Shown here piece after piece: positions 8,612-16,864 of a DNA stretch of 64,000 nt; positions within the stretch are counted from its first letter, which is position 1, and the number at the start of each line of letters is the position of its first letter. Position numbers and translations under genes: made by a program. The stretch spans positions 97,592-161,591 of the forward strand of contig NZ_JAGRPU010000009.1 of the NCBI RefSeq assembly GCF_024606225.1, written 5' to 3'. The stretch comes from Endozoicomonas sp. ISHI1. GTDB lineage: Bacteria > Pseudomonadota > Gammaproteobacteria > Pseudomonadales > Endozoicomonadaceae. Below the pieces are notes generated by a model that was not told the DNA's origin, did not search any database, and was given only the letters and a program-made list of their open reading frames with translations.

Positions 8612-9184
8612 TTGTGGGTTATTGGCGTTTGCAGTCTTGTATTGCTTAAGGTGCTGTTCAGTGTTGTCACCTATTCCGGAGTGATTACCTGGGAAGAGAT
8701 TCAGTCAGATTATATTGATACCCGTAGAAGTCCTGTCCAGCTGATGGCTTACCTGAGCTATCTGTCTCGATTGAAGCTGAGTGGGATATCGCCTGAAACG
8801 GCTGTGCTGGAGAATGTTTTCAACCTATCGAACCAAAGGGCGCTGGAGTGCAGTGATGGTCATTGTGTGCTGGAAAGCCAACTGGTATTTAACCGTTATC
8901 CCTACTGGCTGGAAGACGACGTAGTGCATCTGTTGTTGTTTATGTCCGGCAAGGACTGGCAGGAAAAGTCTTTGCAGGAAGAGTCAAACGGGTTGTTGAA
9001 GAAAAGTCTTGGCGAGTTAGTGTCAAGGTACTCTCTGGAATGGCGAATCTATGTGAATCCACCCCATAAACGATCAGTGGGACTCGCTCATGCACACATC
9101 TTCCTCAAAGGTGTGAACTCAGAAGAAATTGCTCATCAGGTCAAACGGGCTCTGATGTCTGGTAAAGCAGGGCATGAGCTCTGA
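8612..9184 (+). CDS. Membrane-anchored DUF3605-like protein
   Basis: The 190-aa product starts at TTG with a good ribosome binding site (GGGAGAG at 8599-8605). Residues 1-22 form one hydrophobic anchor or uncleaved signal. Later blocks YPYWLEDDVVHLLLFMSGKD and YVNPPHKRSVGLAHAHIFLK resemble the DUF3605 family (known from fungi, for example the NGI1 type), with the characteristic Phe/Tyr-Pro-Tyr, His-Leu-x-x-Phe and Asn-Pro-Pro...His-x-His patterns. The biochemical function of that family is unknown. It lies between MTYG-family genes 2 and 3 but is not related to them. Confidence 0.65.
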   Translation: MWVIGVCSLVLLKVLFSVVTYSGVITWEEIQSDYIDTRRSPVQLMAYLSYLSRLKLSGISPETAVLENVFNLSNQRALECSDGHCVLESQLVFNRYPYWLEDDVVHLLLFMSGKDWQEKSLQEESNGLLKKSLGELVSRYSLEWRIYVNPPHKRSVGLAHAHIFLKGVNSEEIAHQVKRALMSGKAGHEL

Positions 9185-9467
9185 TAGCTCAGACAACCAG
9201 AAGCCTGGCTGATAATAGCGCTGGCCAAGGCGACATCGTATTGATGACGGCAGAACATTGAGGATGAAAATTGCTCCGTGACGAATCACCACCAGAAACT
9301 TTTCGACATTTGAGGCGAAGCAACGAATTTGCTGTTCCAGAAAGCTACGAAGTTTCTATGGGCAACCATGAACTTTAATGTCCTTTGACTGTCCAAAGGC
9401 GCAGGTAACCGAGAACTTTAATGTCTGTTGCCTGTTCAGAACCATAGATCTTCATAGAGGATATATT
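9185..9467 (+). promoter_or_regulatory. MTYG-family leader, tandem copies upstream of gene 3
   Basis: This 283-bp gap has no gene. Two close copies of the leader element occur at 9369-9390 (TGAACTTTAATGTCCTTTGA) and 9412-9432 (AGAACTTTAATGTCTGTTGC). Both match the element at 6798 upstream of gene 1. The second copy is followed by a stretch resembling the leader of gene 2, AGAGGATATATT immediately before the ATG. Confidence 0.5.
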
Positions 9468-9788
9468 ATGACTTACGGAGTAAAAACAACAATCAGCGCC
9501 GCAACCAGACCGGTATTTGAACCGTCACGGTATTGCGCAGCGAAGTCCAATACCATGCCCTCAACAAAAAGTGGTCGAAGCCTGCTGAAGATTGAGCTTG
9601 CACCTGATCTGAATCGAATAAATCACGAGCCGGTCCGTCCTTACGTTCCAGCTGTTCGACGTTATGGTCCATATTCACAGGCATTTTCAGGCATTACAGG
9701 CCAGGAAACAGCTAAAAGTCAGGCTGAAGCATCACCAATGGCTCTGACCAATAAAAAGCTCGATGCCATGAGAAGACTCTTTAACTAA
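9468..9788 (+). CDS. MTYG-family protein 3, unknown function (106 aa)
   Basis: The ATG at 9468 follows AGAGG with 7-nt spacing and gives the family N-terminus MTYGVKTTISAATRPVFEP plus a SGRSLLKIELAP block. A longer in-frame start at 9378 would lie inside the repeated leader, so it is rejected. It is the shortest family member. After residue ~50 there is a Tyr/Pro/Arg-rich stretch and a short charged helix; no domain was recognised. The N-terminal ~50 residues are thus nearly half of the protein, which makes this the minimal member of the family. A strong hairpin follows at 9844. Confidence 0.7.
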   Translation: MTYGVKTTISAATRPVFEPSRYCAAKSNTMPSTKSGRSLLKIELAPDLNRINHEPVRPYVPAVRRYGPYSQAFSGITGQETAKSQAEASPMALTNKKLDAMRRLFN

Positions 9789-9843
9789 AGCCACTGACAT
9801 AGCAGCTGGTATCACTCATTGTTCGGTTGTTTCAGAGGCTTTC

Positions 9844-9890
9844 AGGCCAACAGATATCAAAAGAATGATATCTGTTGGCCTTGGGTTTTA
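9844..9890 (+). terminator. Long perfect hairpin after MTYG-family gene 3
   Basis: AGGCCAACAGATATCA (9844-9859) pairs perfectly with TGATATCTGTTGGCCT (9866-9881), giving a 16-bp stem and 6-nt loop followed by GGGTTTTA. It is placed 56 bp after the stop of the MTYG gene and probably terminates it. The stem is unusually long for a simple terminator. Confidence 0.6.
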
Positions 9891-10055
9891 CGACACTGTT
9901 TGTCTATGTGCGTATTAAAAGAGAACTTGGCAAGATCGTTTACACCCGACCTTAGCCTGAAACTAAGTGGGCAGCAGAGTCAACTCACTTGAGTAGTGTC
10001 GGCAAGGGTTAACAGTGTTAGTTGTATTAGTCCAGAGACAATGATCTTCCCTCGA

Positions 10056-10370
10056 TAAAATGGACACAGGTCTACAGCTAAGTTGTCGTGGCGCAGCTGG
10101 CCTTGCTCGGAATGTACATCATTTGGAGTTGACTTAACTTTGCGCTCATCAGCCACGAGCTGTCCCTCAAAATATTCCTCGCGCCAACGAGACTACATAT
10201 AGGGATGAATGTCGAGTGCTTCAGCGACATCCTTCAACATTTTGTTGGGTCTAATGGTCATTCTAACAGCCGACACTTTAAATTCGTTGGTGTATTGGAG
10301 AGTTTTTTTCACAGTTTTATAAGCAGGCACGTGATTACCGTTTCAGTTGGATTTGAGTGTCCACTAAAAC
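10056..10370 (-). pseudogene. IS3-family OrfA remnant in an internally deleted element
   Basis: Read on the minus strand from GTG at 10312, the translation VKKTLQYTNEFKVSAVRMTI, then DVAEALDIHPYM, a TAG stop at 10195-10193, and in-frame SRWREEYFEGQLVADERKVK is clearly an IS3-type OrfA helix-turn-helix protein with a nonsense mutation. No OrfB (DDE) region remains. TGGACAC occurs near both edges in opposite orientation (10061-10067 and 10357-10363, the latter as GTGTCCA), consistent with the terminal inverted repeats of a mini-element that lost its middle. Confidence 0.7.
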
Positions 10371-10416
10371 GGGGGAGGTTCACAATCGACTGGATTTTGT
10401 TATTAGGCGGCGTGGC

Positions 10417-10719
10417 TTATTTCTTGAGGTGGTTCACGATAATGGTGAGAGTGTCTTCTATTTTGTCGAAGCGTTCACGAGTTTCTTGTTTGAACTGGTC
10501 AAAGTGTTTTTCTTGCTGGTCAAAGCGTTCGTCAATCTTGACAAAGCGTTCGTCAATTTGGGCAAAGCGTTTTTCTTGTTGGTCAAAACGTTTGTCTATA
10601 CGAGCGAACCCTTGGTGCATTTCAGCACGGGTTTTGCTGGCGTAGCTGACAATACCCGTCAGGGTGTCTCGAATATGGTCAAGCTCTGTTTCGTTCGGTT
10701 GTTCAGCGTTTAAGCTCAT
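10417..10719 (-). CDS. Small coiled-coil protein with RF-x-I-D-E-RF repeats
   Basis: The 100-aa soluble protein has residues ~40-90 built of degenerate 7- and 11-residue repeats (KRFDQQEKRFAQIDERF, then VKIDERFDQQEKHF), a regular coiled coil. It has no membrane segment or catalytic motif. GGAG lies 7 nt before the ATG. Similar short coiled-coil proteins are common near mobile elements in gammaproteobacteria, and this one adjoins an IS3 remnant. Function unknown. Confidence 0.7.
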   Translation of the reverse strand: MSLNAEQPNETELDHIRDTLTGIVSYASKTRAEMHQGFARIDKRFDQQEKRFAQIDERFVKIDERFDQQEKHFDQFKQETRERFDKIEDTLTIIVNHLKK

Positions 10720-11203
10720 GTTGTACTCCTGTCAAATGAGTGAGAAAGACAGCCTAGCAGACTTTGAGAAAGGGTGCAGAGAAACTTAACATGGGGATAT
10801 ACAGCATACGCGGCATAATATCATTAACAACCGAATCAAGAAGGATACTATCATGTCTGGGAAAGCAACTCCTGGAGAAATCGCAAAGGCCGATCATGGC
10901 ATCCTCATGGCCAAGTCTCATACGACATTGTTGCTATCTAATCAAACGGTTTAATTGGTAAAGAAAGCGACTTTCTTTTCAAAGTTGATGGGTTTATTCA
11001 AAAATCGACATGAAGAGAGTGCATAAAACAAAATGCTTTCTGATTCATTTTGAGATGGATTATTAAAAGATGAGAATGCTGGTTCTCACCTCAATAAATC
11101 CGGAATCAGTTGTTATTTGTCCAGTTCACAATAATGTTATTTGTCATACCAAACGGTACTGGCGAAATGTTACCGCTATCTGGAGCTCTGTTGGCTCAGA
11201 CAC
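10720..11203. other. Intergenic region without recognisable gene
   Basis: About 480 bp. Short frames of 62-65 codons exist but lack convincing ribosome binding sites and domain features. No tRNA, IS end or strong hairpin was recognised. Confidence 0.5.
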
Positions 11204-11920
11204 CTACATAGAATGGCCGCCATGTCCGATTGAGAGTATGGACATGACCCATACCTGATGTGGACCGGGAATACTGTAAAGGCCAAAGAGAATCATCATA
11301 ATGCCGGCAATGTTGCGGGTCATGCTGGCTTGAATAACAGACGTCAGTTGCCTTGCAAATATTCCGGTCAGAAACACAGAGGGCAAGGTGCCCAGCCCAA
11401 AAGCGGCCATTAACAAGGCAGATTGGGTCGGGTTGTTCTGAGTGGCGGACCAGATGAGCGTGCTGTAAACCAGTCCACAGGGAAGCCAGCCCCATAAGGC
11501 ACCCAGGGTCAGGGCATCAGGCGTGCTGCGAATGGGCAGAAGTTTGCTGGCGAGCGGTTGAATGTGTTTCCAGAGGTGTTGTCCCAGCTTTTCCATTTTC
11601 ATCAGGCCTTTCCACCAGCCGGTGATGTAAAGACCCATGGCGATCAGCATTCCGCTAGCAATGATTCGAAGCGAGGATTGCATGGCTTCACTGGCATCCC
11701 CGAGAAACCAGCCCACTAATCCAAACAGCAGGCCCGCCAAGGCATAACTGCTGATTCGGCCTATGTGATAAGTCAGCATTAACCAGCTGGTTTCAGCTTT
11801 TGAGCGTCCTCTGAGTGACAGGCTGAGGGCTGAGGTGATACCTCCGCACATGCCAATGCAGTGAGTGCTGCCCAGCAAGCCAAGGGTGGTTGCGGCTAGT
11901 AGAGTTGGCGCTTCCGTCAT
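11204..11920 (-). CDS. Sulfite exporter TauE/SafE-family membrane protein of the cco cluster
   Basis: The 238-aa polytopic protein has about six hydrophobic segments. The N-terminal motif GSTHCIGMCGG (His20, Cys21, Cys25) and the second-half motif WGWLPCGLVYS are hallmarks of the DsbD-like/TauE-SafE subgroup that commonly follows ccoS in proteobacteria and is implicated in copper handling or cytochrome oxidase assembly. It is the last gene of the minus-strand assembly operon, 66 bp after ccoS. Substrate is not established. Confidence 0.85.
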   Translation of the reverse strand: MTEAPTLLAATTLGLLGSTHCIGMCGGITSALSLSLRGRSKAETSWLMLTYHIGRISSYALAGLLFGLVGWFLGDASEAMQSSLRIIASGMLIAMGLYITGWWKGLMKMEKLGQHLWKHIQPLASKLLPIRSTPDALTLGALWGWLPCGLVYSTLIWSATQNNPTQSALLMAAFGLGTLPSVFLTGIFARQLTSVIQASMTRNIAGIMMILFGLYSIPGPHQVWVMSILSIGHGGHSM

Positions 11921-11930
11921 AGCTATCTAT

Positions 11931-11984
11931 CTGCTCAAGGCTGTTCATCTGCTCAGGGCTGTTAATCTGCTCAGAGCTGTTCCC
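11931..11984. repeat. Three tandem 18-bp repeats between ccoS and the TauE/SafE gene
   Basis: Units at 11931-11948, 11949-11966 and 11967-11984 share the pattern CTGCTCARGGCTGTTMAT with a few differences. They occupy almost the entire gap after the ccoS stop. Confidence 0.8.
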
Positions 11985-11986
11985 AA

Positions 11987-12160
11987 TCAGTCTTTTTTGG
12001 TTGGACGACTGACTTTTGGCTGGTCGTCGTCAAACAGAATGTTGTGGGCGGGTCCTTCCAGATCATCAAACTGGTCATTATCTACTGCCCATAGAAATAT
12101 CCCTACAGCAAGGGCAATCAGCAATACGGCTATTGGTATAAGAATGATCAGGCTTTCCAT
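11987..12160 (-). CDS. ccoS: cbb3-type oxidase assembly protein CcoS
   Basis: The 57-aa frame is too short for most gene tracks but clear. It begins MESLIILIPIAVLLIALAVG, a single transmembrane helix, followed by FLWAVDNDQFDDLEGPAHN and ILFDDD. These are the diagnostic CcoS residues (W-A-x-x-x-x-Q-F-D-D-L-E-G-P). CcoS is required for cofactor insertion into CcoN. It starts 5 bp after the ccoI stop on the same strand, so it is part of the ccoGHIS unit. Confidence 0.95.
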   Translation of the reverse strand: MESLIILIPIAVLLIALAVGIFLWAVDNDQFDDLEGPAHNILFDDDQPKVSRPTKKD

Positions 12161-12167
12161 AGGGGTA

Positions 12168-14666
12168 CTATACCTTTACAGCAACTTGCAGGTTATCCGC
12201 ATTTTCACTGCCATTATTCTGGCTTGCCAGTTGTTCTTCCCGGGAAGCAGGCTTTTTATCTCTGTTGAGTCGCAGGGCGTTGCCCACCACCAGCAGAGAA
12301 CTTAATGCCATGCCAATCGCAGCCATCCAGGGGGCAATCATAGCTGCTGCTGCCAGTGGCAGGGCGGTTATATTGTAACCCAATGACCAGGCCAGATTCT
12401 GACGAATGATCTTGCGGGTACGTCTGACCAGATCAAAGGCGTCTATCAAACGACCAAGGTCGTCGGACAGAAGTACGGCGTCGGCACTGGTCTTGGCCAG
12501 GTCTGAAGCATTACCCATAGCCAGAGAGACGTCTGCACCGGCCAGCACCGGTACATCATTAATGCCATCACCCACCATCAGAACATGCTCGCCGTCAGCC
12601 TGTCGCTGGCGAATAAACATCAGTTTGTCGTCCGGACTGGCCTGAGAGTGCCATTGTTCAATGGCTAACTGTTGGGAGACTGATGCTACCACCGGTTCCT
12701 GATCACCACTGAGCAGCGTCACCTTGAAACCGGAATCTTTTAACCGACGAATGACGTGGGCCGCTTCTGGCCTGAGGCTGTCAGTTAGTTTGAACCAACA
12801 CAGTGGCAAGTCATTCTCAGACATGAGTAGCCATTGTCCTTCCTGCTTCGGGCGTGCAGGTATATTTGTTTGACAGCAGAAATCGGGACGGCCCATTTTG
12901 TAATGGTTGGCACCGATTCTCGCTTCGATGCCCCGACCGGTATGACTGACCACTTCTTCAGCCCTGAGGTCAGTCGCGACTGCAAAAGCCCTGGCAATGG
13001 GATGTTCCGAATGCGCTTCAATGGCTGAGGCAATGGCAAGCAGCTTGGACTCAGAGTGATGGCAGCCAGCAACAGGATAAGTGCCTTCCAGTTTTAAACG
13101 ACCTTGGGTCAAAGTGCCGGTTTTATCAAAAACAATGTGGGTGATTTTGCCCAGACCTTCGAGAACATGACCCCGGGTGACCAGGAATCCCAGTTTATGC
13201 AGATAGCCTGTCGCTGCCGTCAGAGCTGTTGGCGTTGCCAGAGAGAGGGCACAGGGGCAGGTTACTACCAGTACGGACAGGGTGATCCAGAACGCATCTT
13301 CTGCCACGACACCCGACCAGTACCAGTAAACGACAGTTGCTGTCACCAGAACAGAAGCCACAAAGTAACCGGCAACACGATCTGCCAGTCGGGCAATGGC
13401 AGGTTTGTCCTGTTGGGCATGTTTTAGCAGTTTGAGAATCGCAGACATCCGGGTTTCTTCACCTACATGGGTGATTTCAAGCTCAAGGGCGTTGTCGATA
13501 TTGAGACTGCCGCCCATCACTGACTCGCCTATGCTGCGGGCTATTGGCAGATATTCGCCTGTCAGCATGGATTCATCGACACTACTACTCCCTCGCAATA
13601 TAACAGCATCAGCGGGAATGGAATCACCGGGTAATACCCGTACATGGTCTTTGGGTTTCAGATCAATGATCGGGACTCGAACATACTCTTTACCCTCTTT
13701 TTTCAGGCAGCTGGAGGGCAGCAGGTTGCTTAGGGCCCGGGCTGCACGAGAGGTTGAATGTCTCGCACGAAGCTCCAGATAACGACCGGACAACAGGAAG
13801 AAAGTAAACATAGATACCGAGTCAAAATAAACTTCACCACTTCCGTTAACGGTTGCCCAGAGGCTGGCAACATAGGCTCCACCAATGGCAATGGAGACCG
13901 GCACATCCATGCTGAGATGGCGGGTTCGGAAATCTCGCAGGGCTGCTTTGAAAAAAGGTGCCGCTGAGTAGAGTATGACCGGAGTGGCCACCAGAGCACT
14001 GACATACCGGATCAGATCCCGATAGGGGGCCGTCATGTCGTTACTGATCGCTCCGGAGTAGAGCGCGATGGCATACATCATGACCTGCATGGTGCCAATA
14101 CCGGCAATGGCGAGGCGTCGTATGAATACGCGGTTCTCTTGCTTGAGCATGGCTTCCTGGCGATCAGCGCGCCAGGGGTAGGCTTTATAACCAATCTGAT
14201 GAATGGCGATCAGAATATCGCTGAGTGGTGTCTGTGCGTTATTCCAGCTGATCTGGGCTTCATGAGTACTCAGGTTAACAGAGACTTTTTCGACACCTTC
14301 GATCAGACTAATATGATTCTCCAACAACCAGACACAGGCAGCACAGGTGATGCCCTCTATCAACAGGCTGGCCTGTCTTTCGGACTCACCGTTGCTGATC
14401 ACAAAGTCCTGCTGAATATCATTCCGGTCGTAAAGCCGGAGTTCTTCTTCCAGCCGCTGGCTGAGCGTATTGGCCTGCAGACCGGGGTCGGTGCGGTGCT
14501 GGTAATAGCTGTCCAGTCCGCCGGCAATGATGGCTTCAGTCACCATCTTGCAGCCCGGGCAACACATGGGCTGCTGAACACCTTCAACCGTCGCCGTGTA
14601 AGGGGGTGTCCCTTCGATAGGCAGGTGACAATGGAAACAGTAGCAATTTTCAGAATGTTTACTCAT
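12168..14666 (-). CDS. ccoI: Copper-translocating P-type ATPase CcoI
   Basis: This P1B-type ATPase supplies copper for the cbb3 oxidase. Starting at the ATG at 14666 gives 832 aa and the expected beginning MSKHSENCYCFHCHLPI; an in-frame start at 14729 would overlap ccoH and lacks family similarity. There is an N-terminal cysteine-rich zinc-ribbon-like segment (CCPGCKMV), a heavy-metal-associated domain with CAAC at about 108-111, the CPC transport motif at 470-472, DKTGT at 514-518, and a GDGIND hinge motif near the C-terminus. It lies between ccoH (19-bp gap) and ccoS. Confidence 0.95.
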   Translation of the reverse strand: MSKHSENCYCFHCHLPIEGTPPYTATVEGVQQPMCCPGCKMVTEAIIAGGLDSYYQHRTDPGLQANTLSQRLEEELRLYDRNDIQQDFVISNGESERQASLLIEGITCAACVWLLENHISLIEGVEKVSVNLSTHEAQISWNNAQTPLSDILIAIHQIGYKAYPWRADRQEAMLKQENRVFIRRLAIAGIGTMQVMMYAIALYSGAISNDMTAPYRDLIRYVSALVATPVILYSAAPFFKAALRDFRTRHLSMDVPVSIAIGGAYVASLWATVNGSGEVYFDSVSMFTFFLLSGRYLELRARHSTSRAARALSNLLPSSCLKKEGKEYVRVPIIDLKPKDHVRVLPGDSIPADAVILRGSSSVDESMLTGEYLPIARSIGESVMGGSLNIDNALELEITHVGEETRMSAILKLLKHAQQDKPAIARLADRVAGYFVASVLVTATVVYWYWSGVVAEDAFWITLSVLVVTCPCALSLATPTALTAATGYLHKLGFLVTRGHVLEGLGKITHIVFDKTGTLTQGRLKLEGTYPVAGCHHSESKLLAIASAIEAHSEHPIARAFAVATDLRAEEVVSHTGRGIEARIGANHYKMGRPDFCCQTNIPARPKQEGQWLLMSENDLPLCWFKLTDSLRPEAAHVIRRLKDSGFKVTLLSGDQEPVVASVSQQLAIEQWHSQASPDDKLMFIRQRQADGEHVLMVGDGINDVPVLAGADVSLAMGNASDLAKTSADAVLLSDDLGRLIDAFDLVRRTRKIIRQNLAWSLGYNITALPLAAAAMIAPWMAAIGMALSSLLVVGNALRLNRDKKPASREEQLASQNNGSENADNLQVAVKV

Positions 14667-14685
14667 CCACTCAGCCCAAAATGCT

Positions 14686-15252
14686 TCAAGGTTTAGAGCT
14701 ACCGCGCGGCAGCAGCTCGCTGGCAACACCGGCTTTCAGCACCAGGGGCTGATTCAGGCGCCAGCCTGTTTCGTAACCGACTTCAGGAATAAGTTCGTCC
14801 AGAGTTTCCAACTGGACATAGGTTTTTCCCTCGACCGCTTCATCAATCTGACCCACATATATCTGGGTGGACTCGTCACCGGAGATAGAACGGTTAACCA
14901 TGATGACTTTGTCCTGGTCGGCGAATACTGGAGAAAGCAGGCTGAGCTTTAATTGTTGTGGCCATTCGCTGAGGTTGCCGTTTACGGTGATTCGAACCTC
15001 ACCTGTCAGATCGTCGATCAGCAAGTTGGCCCGAATTCCAAGGTCATTGGCGTTGTGATCACGGGTAAGATCTTCATTGATCTGTTTACCTGTTTTGTAA
15101 TAGTCATCGACCACCACACTGTCCTGAATCTTGAACGCATAGTAAGTCCGGTAACTGCCCCAAACAAAGGTGACCGCCAGTACTCCCAGAATTCCCCATA
15201 CCCAGGGCTCCTGGTACCAACGGGTGACGGGTTCATTCTTCACAAGGCTCAT
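14686..15252 (-). CDS. ccoH: FixH/CcoH-family cbb3 oxidase assembly protein
   Basis: The 188-aa protein has one N-terminal transmembrane helix (residues ~17-34) and a periplasmic FixH-type domain (VVVDDYYKTGKQINEDLTRD is the conserved entry to the domain). CcoH stabilises the oxidase complex during assembly. It starts 18 bp after the ccoG stop and ends 19 bp before ccoI, within one minus-strand transcription unit. Confidence 0.92.
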   Translation of the reverse strand: MSLVKNEPVTRWYQEPWVWGILGVLAVTFVWGSYRTYYAFKIQDSVVVDDYYKTGKQINEDLTRDHNANDLGIRANLLIDDLTGEVRITVNGNLSEWPQQLKLSLLSPVFADQDKVIMVNRSISGDESTQIYVGQIDEAVEGKTYVQLETLDELIPEVGYETGWRLNQPLVLKAGVASELLPRGSSKP

Positions 15253-15270
15253 AATCGTTACTACCTGTCT

Positions 15271-16671
15271 TCAGATTTGCGGAGCAAGGAATCGACTTTC
15301 GGCACTTACAGGCTGAATGTCCGGCTGATCACTGCTGATTATAAATTCAATATCACGGCTGCCGGAATGGACAGAACCCGCAGGCAAGACCAGCCGAACT
15401 ACGTGTTGCGCAACTTCGCCGGCATTGACCGTAAAGCTCATATCACCTTTGGTGCTCAAATCCCCTATGTCCCTGACACTGATGGTCATGGTCAGCGTGC
15501 GCTGATCCTTGTTGGCCAGTTTGAGGATATAGGTATTTTCAATGCTGCCATCGGAGGTGGTGCGATAAAGCTGATTGCGGTCTCTGAGAATGTCCAGTTC
15601 CAGTGCGGAGCGATTGTTCAGGCTCCCTGCAAAGAGTCCGATCATTGCCAGCAGGGCGACGGTGTAACCTATCAGTCTCGGGCGCAGGAAATGGGTCTTC
15701 TTACCTGAAAGCTCATTGTCTGTGGTGTAGCGGATCAGGCCTTTATCGTAGCCCATCTTGTCCATAATGTTATCGCAGGCATCGATACAGGCCGCACATC
15801 CAATGCAGCCGATTTGCAGTCCGTTCCTGATATCAATACCGGTCGGGCAGACCTGGACGCAGACGCTACAGTCAATACAGTCACCCAAACCCTGACTTTT
15901 GGGGTTCACACCTTTTTTGCGTGAACCCCGGTTTTCACCGCGCTTATGATCGTAAGCGACCACCAGAGTATCCCGGTCGAACATCACACTCTGGAATCGT
16001 GCATAAGGGCACATGTGCAGGCAGACCATCTCTCTCAGATAGCCAGCATTACCATAGGTCGCAAAGGTAAAAAAGCCCAGCCAGAAAAGTGCCCAGGGGC
16101 TGACTTCCAGAGACAACATATTCGGAACCAGTTCCCGAATCGGAGTAAAGTAACCGACAAACGTGATAGCAGTGGCAACAGAAACACCCAGCCAGATACC
16201 ATGCTTCGCCAGTTTACGCAGAACTTTTTCTGCCGACATCGGAGCTTTGTCCCTGCGCATTCGCTGGTTGCGGTCACCTTCTGTGACCTTCTCTGCCCAC
16301 ATGAATACCCAGGTGAATACACTCTGTGGGCAGGTATAGCCACACCAGATCCGGCCGGCAAACACCGTGATGGCAAACAGACCAAAAGCGCAGATAATCA
16401 ACAACCATGACAGCAGAATAAAGTCCTGCGGCCAGAAAGTAGCGGAAAAGATATGAAACTTGCGCTCCGGCAAGTCAAACAGAACAGCCTGTCGACCATC
16501 CAGGTTAAGCCAGGCCGTGCCAAAATACAGAAGGAACAACAGCGCTCCCCCGAGCAGCCTGAGATTGCGAAAGTACCCCTGGAAACTGCGTGTGTAGATT
16601 TTGTCCGGCTTTTGATACAGGTCAATTAATTCCGGTCCACTGGATTGGATCTGTTGGTCTGACTCTGGCAT
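15271..16671 (-). CDS. ccoG: Cytochrome c oxidase accessory protein CcoG
   Basis: The 466-aa membrane ferredoxin (FixG/CcoG family) has four to five transmembrane helices and two 4Fe-4S motifs (CIDCSVCVQVCP and CIGCAACIDACD). An earlier conserved motif, WCGYTCPQSVFTW, follows the second helix. A C-terminal periplasmic Ig-like domain follows the last helix. Members of this family act as cupric reductases in copper delivery to cbb3 oxidase. It is the first gene of ccoGHIS and is separated from ccoP by a terminator. Confidence 0.96.
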   Translation of the reverse strand: MPESDQQIQSSGPELIDLYQKPDKIYTRSFQGYFRNLRLLGGALLFLLYFGTAWLNLDGRQAVLFDLPERKFHIFSATFWPQDFILLSWLLIICAFGLFAITVFAGRIWCGYTCPQSVFTWVFMWAEKVTEGDRNQRMRRDKAPMSAEKVLRKLAKHGIWLGVSVATAITFVGYFTPIRELVPNMLSLEVSPWALFWLGFFTFATYGNAGYLREMVCLHMCPYARFQSVMFDRDTLVVAYDHKRGENRGSRKKGVNPKSQGLGDCIDCSVCVQVCPTGIDIRNGLQIGCIGCAACIDACDNIMDKMGYDKGLIRYTTDNELSGKKTHFLRPRLIGYTVALLAMIGLFAGSLNNRSALELDILRDRNQLYRTTSDGSIENTYILKLANKDQRTLTMTISVRDIGDLSTKGDMSFTVNAGEVAQHVVRLVLPAGSVHSGSRDIEFIISSDQPDIQPVSAESRFLAPQI

Positions 16672-16805
16672 ATCACTTCACTGCCCTGATGGTCGTTATA
16701 AATCGTCCATTGAACCTGGCTCTTCTCACCGTGAATGTAAGAAGTGGTCCTTCGAACTGCATCTTAACAGGACGCTATTGGTAATTCGGCGTTATCTTAC
16801 CTGAT

Positions 16806-16837
16806 AAAAAAAACCACAGCCAGACAGCTGTGGTTTT
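16806..16837 (-). terminator. Rho-independent terminator after ccoNOQP
   Basis: On the minus strand CCACAGC and GCTGTGG form a 7-bp stem, extended by A/T pairs, with a 6-nt loop, followed by a run of eight T. It lies 28 bp after the ccoP stop and separates the structural operon from ccoG. Confidence 0.85.
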
Positions 16838-16864
16838 CATGACAAGGTGGCGAATCAGAGACAG

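Noticed and set aside
10205..10645. 146-codon plus-strand frame with repeated SKRSS/WSKR motifs
   Set aside because: The repeats come from the antisense strand of the coiled-coil gene at 10417-10719; the frame also crosses the IS3 remnant.
10720..11203. Possible tRNA or small RNA gene in the long gap
   Set aside because: No cloverleaf, T-loop GGTTCRA motif or strong terminator could be identified by eye.
14953..15708. 251-codon plus-strand frame opposite ccoG/ccoH
   Set aside because: Shadow of the minus-strand ccoH and ccoG genes; no ribosome binding site.
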